A DNA stretch of 64,000 bases from Silybum marianum (taxonomy: Eukaryota; Streptophyta; Magnoliopsida; Asterales; Asteraceae), in NCBI GenBank assembly GCA_036898165.1, contig CM072529.1, forward strand, positions 42,378,501 to 42,442,500, read 5' to 3'. Under the pieces are notes generated by a model that was given only the letters and a program-made list of their open reading frames with translations, did not search any database and was not told the origin of the DNA. Shown one piece after another: positions 58,280 through 64,000 of this stretch. Both the position numbers and the translations under genes were made by a program. Position 1 is the first letter of the stretch. The number at the start of each line of letters is the position of its first letter.

Positions 58280-59809
58280 TGTAATAACCCAATTTTTTTT
58301 TTTGATAAGCTATGATTGGGCTCTAAGTTAATCTGATGGGCTAGGGCTCCATGAAATTATGGCCCATAGTATATAAAGGAATGACCAAGGGATTTTCAGC
58401 ATTTCACCTTTCATTTTGCAATCAATGTGTGTGTGTGTGTGTTTTATGGTGTGAAGAAGTAGAAACGTGGAGAGAAAGGAACATTGAGGCCATTCCTCTT
58501 TTTTAGGGGAGAACTTCATAGCAAGGGTTATCATTTTCTCTATTAGAAGTCTTTATACTCTTCTCTATTTGGGGATTGATGTGGCTTATTCAAGGGTTTT
58601 AATCCAACATTTCCAATAATGGTTGGAGTAGTGGGGATTAAGAGTTTATTATGAAGTATTATATGATGTGGGAATTTTTCCCCATCTATTGATTAGTAAG
58701 TTATTCATTACTTGGGGAGTTAAGTTAAAAACTGCATTGTTATTTAAACCCCAAGTTCATTGGGATAAATGTTGGGTCAATCTTCTACTTATGGTCAATC
58801 ATTATTTATGGTTATGAGGATATAAGAATCAACATTGTGGAGTATTGGTGAGTTTTAGGGCTGATTCCTTGTTGCAGGGACGAACCAGGCCGGGCAGTGA
58901 GTTCCACGGGTAGAAGCCACGACCCAAGCTGTGCAACTACTGTTTTGTCATGAGTTCGTCCGTTTGATTTTTCGTATAAGGTCAGGGCTTGGACCATTGA
59001 GTTAGGGGTTTATCTTAAGTCGTTACTAGAAGACTTTTGGGGGTATTACAATGGGTTAACACCCGTTTTATATTGTTGAATTTAGGCTTTTGGTTTGGAG
59101 GTTTTAATCGGTTGAGTTTCAGACAAGGTGTGTCCAATTCAAGTGAGTTCCCTATCCTTTAAATATGCAATGTGAGTTGTTTTCAAATGCTTATATGTTG
59201 ATTATGGTTTTTAAATTTGTTTTTCTTAAATGCAACAACTTACCATGATCACTTTTACAAGCTTTTGGGGGTTAGATATGTGCACTATCTGTTTATTGGA
59301 GGTATGTGGCAAGGTCTTGGGTGTATTTAAATCCTATTACCACTAAGGATTTGTGGGCATATAGGTTTGGTCTTATTAGACTGGTGTGTCGCTAAGGGTT
59401 TGTGATGGTGTTTCACCTTCGCCATATTCATCCAAAACGTAATTGGTTCCCAATAGGGAATGGGTTGATTTATTTGTTAAACCATTGCATGTCTTTACCG
59501 AATTATGAACTGCTGAAAATGTTAACTGTTTTTCAGGGAATTTTATAGACCTTTTTGGTCTAACCCTCACTTTTCAAAATAATGTATTTTCAGGCAGGTA
59601 TATGGCAGAGAAAGGGGATAAGGGCAAGGGAAGGATGTGAAGCTTTAGAAACAAGTTTAGATTGTTTATCTTGTTTAGTAAATTCAGCTGTTGACTTTTA
59701 GGCTTTCCGCTGCGTATTGTTATCGGGTTGAGAATTCTATTGAATTAATCCTTTGTTGGTAAAACTTTGAATTATATCAATTGTTGGTTGTGGAATTTGG
59801 GATGTTACA
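58280..59809 (+). repeat. gypsy-type (Tekay/Del-like) solo LTR with exact 5-bp duplication
   Basis: Inverted termini TGTAATAACCCAA and TTGGGATGTTACA. CAATT flanks it exactly at 58275-58279 and 59810-59814. AGTATATAAAGGAATG near 58370 is a TATA region reading on the plus strand. No primer site, polyprotein or second LTR is attached, so it arose by LTR-LTR recombination. Confidence 0.92.
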
Positions 59810-59814
59810 CAATT

Positions 59815-60303
59815 TTATTATATTGATCAAATTATTATGTTTTTGAACTATTATAAACTACTAAAAAAAAACTTTTAGATTTGCAATATAACCTTATATA
59901 TTAGTTTAAACATTTTTTATTGTTTTAATTTAGATTAGCAATTAACCTTACATACTAACTTAAGCATTATTCTTTTATATTGTTTTAAAAGTTAATCACA
60001 TATTTTGTCCCTGTGGTATACTGGTTTTAACAGTCTGGGTCCCTAAAATGAAATAATTTCAAATCTGGACTCGTGGTTTTAAATTTATAATGTGTTGGGT
60101 CCCTATTTCTAAACCCGTCCATATTGCCTTCGTTAAAGGACCCATATGCAAGTCACATGATAGGTATTTTGGTCATTTTAGGGTTTTATCACTTTAAAAC
60201 CCTTTAAACCCCACTAGACTTCAAATATATCATCGTCTTCTTCCTTCTTAGTGTGTTCTTCCTCCTCAATGCTTCCTCTCAGATGCGTTTACGGCTCAAT
60301 AGC
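59815..60303. other. intergenic DNA with a GGTCC-type MITE half
   Basis: TTTTGTCCCTGTGGTATACT, then GTCTGGGTCCCT, near 60010-60050 resemble one arm of the Mutator-like fold-back elements at 11587 and 12151; no second arm found. Confidence 0.4.
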
Positions 60304-60426
60304 CAAGGTTCTAAATAGTGTGAGGCGCGTCATGGCGGCAAGGTCAAACATCAAGGCTTAGGAGTTACGACGAGGCCACAACGTCTTTCAAGGCGTGTTC
60401 TAAGACGACATATATATATATATATA
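60304..60426 (-). repeat. end fragment of the hAT family found at 9283, cut by a copia insertion
   Basis: CAAGGTTCTAAATAGTGTGA and the GGAGTTACGACGAGGCCA block match, inverted, the right end of 9283-10052. The match stops at a TA tract where the LTR begins. Confidence 0.7.
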
Positions 60427-61081
60427 TGTTAGGTCTGAAATTATTGTATCCGAGATGACAACTATTGAAGACATGAAGGACCAAAAGTGCAAAGTCAACA
60501 AAGTCAATAATTAGGAAGGTATAATATAAGGAAACGTTGCTTTATTGTAAATAAGGCAAGTGTATAATGTCTTATCTCATAGTTTCCTTATTACGATAAT
60601 TGTTCTACATATAAATAGAGGGTTAGTGTCATTCTTTAGGAGAGCGCGAGATTATTTATTACCCGTCATCAGTAGCTAAAACCAAGGTCGGCCCTTCCCA
60701 GGCCAGGTTTCTCTCTTTTGGTGGTAAGCTCACTCTCTTAAAAAAAAATTTATAGGGAGAGAGTCAGGGGGGCGGTACGGAAGATTGGTCCGCTGCTACT
60801 CTAGGCTCGCTTCTTCAAGCTCCGCCCCTTATTGAAAACGGAATCAATGAATCGAAAACAAGCTTAAAATGCGCCCAATGTTTCCAAATTAGTCCAACTT
60901 CGTGGAAGAGATTAGAGTGAATTATTAGTTGATAACTAAGAAAGCCTAGATATTGTCAAATCATATTGTAACCGTATAAGTGAGATATATGACTATGTAA
61001 GTTCTTTAAATCATTGTTCGTGTCATATTACTTTGCTATTAACTGTTTATTGTCGTTTTGCTTAATATAGTGGAATCTACA
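60427..61081 (+). repeat. 5' LTR (about 655 bp)
   Basis: Begins TGTTAGGTCTGAAATT and ends GGAATCTACA, two bases before the primer site. CATATAAATAGAGG near 60608 is a TATA region. The second LTR is outside the window. Confidence 0.8.
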
Positions 61082-61083
61082 AG

Positions 61084-61095
61084 TGGTATCAGAGC
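61084..61095 (+). promoter_or_regulatory. primer binding site, tRNA-Met type
   Basis: TGGTATCAGAGC, an exact match to the usual plant copia primer site. Confidence 0.92.
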
Positions 61096-61990
61096 AAACG
61101 ATCTGAGTTTTTGCGTTTTTCTGAAGTTATCCACGAAACAGAAGGTAATTTCTCGATTTCTGCGTTTTTGAGTTTTTATCGATTCATACTGTCTTACCTT
61201 TACCCGATAAAAACTCATAATTTTTAAGATCTGTCTTTTCTCGATTCTTACTTCATTCATTTGACTGTTTCTCGATTACGCTTTACCCGATAAAAAATTC
61301 ATAATTTTTAAGATCGGTTTTTATCAATTCATTCTTCATTAGTTTAAATTTTTTTGTCGATTCAACTTAAGATATCCTTGATTTCTATTCAAACTATTTA
61401 ATTTGTTTTAATTAAAATTATTTTAGTTTATTTTGATTACTTTTGAAACTCTTTACATAAGAAAACTCAGGAACTAGTGACTCTTGCAACTTTTCTTACA
61501 AAAGAATTTTCTAGTAAAAATCATAAACTCTAGTAATTTTTGATTTTTATTTCTTGACTGAACAAATAAGAAACTCGAGAACTTAGACATTCTTGTCCAT
61601 AAAAAGACTTGTTCTTTTTAGTCAAAAACCCTTTGTTCTTGTTTTCTGGTTTATTGGTTAAAGAAAATTCGGATTAAGTATCTTTGAATTTTTATCGAGC
61701 CCTTCCTAATCGACAAAATTTATTTTATCGAGTCATTTGGAATCAATATAAATTTTTTATCGATTCAGTTTTTATCGAATCAAAGAATTTTTTGTCAAAT
61801 CTTAATCAATCGAGAAACTCTTGGTTATCGAGTCCTTTGTAATCGATAACCTCTTTTTTATCGAATCAATTTTTCCTTAGAAGGTTTATCGAGTCCCCTA
61901 TACCCGACAATAAATTTTATCGAGCCTTAAACACCCGACAAAAACTCTTGTCAACTAAGCTTCACCCGATAAAAGTTTTTTCGATCCCTT
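61096..61990 (+). repeat. leader with repeated TTTTATCGAGTC / ACCCGATAAAA motifs
   Basis: TTTTATCGA(G/A)TC occurs more than a dozen times in degenerate form, interspersed with the inverse type ACCCGATAAAA. The phrase CCCGATAAAA...TCATAATTTTTAAGATC is duplicated near 61203 and 61287. No coding frame. Confidence 0.75.
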
Positions 61991-62074
61991 TTGTATCGAG
62001 AAAACTTTCTGTTTTACAAAAATAACTCAGAAAATTTCAAAAACTCACTGATCGAGATCATCAAGCCAAGTACA

Positions 62075-63916
62075 ATGACCACTCGCGAAGCTATGGCCAT
62101 TGGTTCAGACACAAAACCCCTCGAGGTAAGTCTTTCGGACTATGATCACTTTATGATTCAAATGAATGACATGATGATAAAATTGCAAGAACTTCAATCT
62201 AAATTGAAAACCGAGAAACTCTTGGTTTCCAACTTAGAAGCACGCTTAGAAAATAATCATAATCAATTGCTTCTTATGCAAACCGACCTTGTCAATTCTC
62301 AAAGTATAGCGCACAATCTCGAAACGGAGAAAATGGTTTTAAAAGAAGAAAATGATCTTTTTAGACAACAAATATCTGATCTCACACTTCAACTTCACGC
62401 ATCTTGGAATGAGACTGCCAAATTTTCATCAAAGTTTGACTTTGTCAGTTTTCAAAGACAAGATCTATTAGATAAACTCAAAGATTTGGAACTAAAGCTG
62501 TACAAACTTGGTCAAACTAAGCACACAATTCATTTAAACGCTCCAAAAGATTTATGTTCTAAAGCTGGATTAGGATTTGATAATCCGAAACATTTAGAAA
62601 AGGCCATCTACAATACTCCGACTCTCTATAAATTTGAATATCTGAACCTTGGTCCGGATTACAAAATTCAATTTATGAAGTCTGATTCCAACGTCGAAGA
62701 AAGGGAAGATTTGAATAGGAAAAACAAAGATTTTCATCAAATTCCTTTCTGCTATCCTCAAATAGTAGAAAAGGAATCTTCAGAAGCAACTCTTCCAAAT
62801 GATTATTTTCCTTCTTATACCGACGAAGAACTTCAAACTAAAATTCCTGAAAATAAACCCTACATTCCCACTTTATTCTTAGAAAAGAAAATTATTCAAC
62901 TTGAAAAAGTGTTGGAACATGAACGTTCTTCGTCAGAAAAGGAAAAAGAAGCATTTATTTTAAAAATTCAGAAATTGGAAAATGAGGCTTTACATTTAAA
63001 CAACAATCACGAAAATGATTCTATTTCCAATATTTCTTCGTGTAAAGCTTTCGTTAGCAATTACTTAGATGATTGCAAGGAATTGTTTAATTTAGATCCA
63101 AACTATATTCCTCCTAAATAAAAATGTTCCCATTCTTTCGACCAAATTGATGATGACTAGATTAGTCTAGGCAAATGCCTAGGATATCGTTTCCAAAAAA
63201 AAATTGATGATGACTTAGACTTTCTTGAGGAAATGCCTCGTTTTGATGAGTACGCTGATTCCTCATCAGTCCTTAAATCCACGGAACAGTTAGATGACAT
63301 AAATGCCGATTTTGACTTCAATCCTACACTTCCAAATCATACGGAGTTTTTGGACAAAGGCAAAAAGCCAATCGAATCAGTTTTACTACCAACGGATCCG
63401 AATGAGTGTTCCACAAGTCAAATGCATTACACTCATTCTAACCAAAAGAATCAAACTCACTTTTCCAAACCCATCAATTCTCATTATATGAAAAATGTTA
63501 AACGTGGTTTAGCTTTTCGAACTTTAAAGCAAGTGGTCGAAAAAGGCAAAAGTGCTCCGAAGTCATCATCTCACAAAAACGACAACTCTTATTATTCAAA
63601 ATTTCCTAATGTTAAAAGAACCAATCGAAATTTTCAATTTCCTTGCACGATTCGTTCTGTTAAACATTTAATTCATTTTTCTCGGAATAAAATTTGTTGC
63701 TCGAATTGCGGTGTCAATGACTTTATGCAATTAAATTCTTTCTCTTATGATTATGGTTGTTTTCCTAACATGCATTCTTCTTACAACTCTCATTATGTCA
63801 ATTTAAGGTTTGATCATAAATGGTATGGTACATACAATATCCCCAATTCACCATTTATTGCATCAAAAACTAACCTCCGAGGACCCAACAAAGCTTGGGT
63901 ACCAAAATCTTTTTAA
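62075..63916 (+). pseudogene. coiled-coil gag-like ORF of the SIRE-like element, broken by a 42-bp insertion
   Basis: The likely start is ATGACCACTCGCG at 62075; an upstream in-frame ATG at 61991 is less likely. The first part (to TAA at 63119-63121, about 348 codons) is largely heptad-rich coiled coil. It includes DLCSKAGLGFDNPKHLEKA, the KAGLGF motif found after the coiled coil in SIRE-type gag. The same frame resumes at 63233 and runs to TAA at 63914-63916, with CCSNCG near 63697 and ending GPNKAWVPKSF, the segment that normally precedes the protease. No UBN2-type capsid core is present upstream. Two stops break it: the TAA at 63119 and a TAG at 63158-63160 made by the insertion. Confidence 0.75.
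63159..63200 (+). mobile_element. 5'-truncated SINE tail inserted into the gag-like ORF
   Basis: Forty-two bases reading GATTAGTCTAGGCA, CCTAGGATATCGTTTCC and poly-A, homologous to the tail of the SINE at 7937-8181, flanked by an exact 15-bp duplication AAATTGATGATGACT (63144-63158 and 63201-63215). Insertion plus duplication is 57 bases, so the frame is kept. Confidence 0.88.
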
Positions 63917-64000
63917 TCTGTTTTTGTAGGTACATCATGTGTGTGCTAAATTCTGAATATTCACATCACATGACAATCTTTGAAAAGGTTATGCTACATT

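Larger units (their letters stand above)
60427..64000 (+). mobile_element. 5' half of a SIRE-like Ty1/copia element, cut by the window edge
   Basis: LTR, primer site, repetitive leader and a coiled-coil gag-like ORF in order; the element runs off the right end. In-frame stops and a SINE-tail insertion show that it is broken. A conventional capsid domain is not seen. Confidence 0.85.

Overview
The window is nuclear DNA from a flowering plant, almost certainly a eudicot. Evidence: spliced homeobox gene with plant-type introns, many Ty1/copia and Ty3/gypsy-type LTRs primed by initiator tRNA-Met, and dense MITEs of all the usual plant superfamilies. The style of the SIRE/Maximus-type elements (long gag coiled coil, large extra 3' ORF) resembles Asteraceae such as lettuce, but that is an impression, not a proof. 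I see no bacterial features, rRNA, tRNA gene or CRISPR.

The only gene I would call functional is a three-exon class I HD-Zip transcription factor of the ATHB5/6/16 type (+ strand, start codon 16004, stop 18107, 313 aa). It has a clean TATA box, an ATG-free leader, a homeodomain and a six-heptad leucine zipper interrupted by the second intron. The flanking 13 kb on each side is repeat-derived.

Layout. 1-2075: 5' part of a minus-strand copia element with its 211-bp LTR. 2076-15700: intergenic DNA with an LTR fragment, a tRNA-derived SINE, several hAT, Mutator-like and CACTA-like small elements (many with exact target-site duplications) and a 5'-truncated LINE. 15769-18200: the HD-Zip gene. 18200-22898: intergenic, with an unrecognised minus-strand coding relic, a minisatellite and a MITE split by a solo LTR. 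22899-35584: a complete but decayed 12.7-kb SIRE/Maximus-type copia element with two LTRs, a 5-bp target duplication and a 3.9-kb additional ORF region after pol. 35684-43223: an older copia element split by two solo LTRs. 43260-43453: a full-length SINE. 43471-49999: AT-rich intergenic DNA with CACTA-like and hAT-like remnants. 50075-57678: a dense cluster of MITEs. 58280-59809: a gypsy-type solo LTR. 60427-64000: the 5' half of another copia element (LTR, primer site, leader and a capsid-less gag-like ORF broken by a 42-bp SINE tail insertion).

The mobile elements do not form a pathway; their nesting records a history of insertion and LTR-LTR recombination. The most unusual items are the extra ORF of the large copia element, the repeated ATCGA/CCCGAT leader motifs in two copia elements, and several well-resolved nested insertions.
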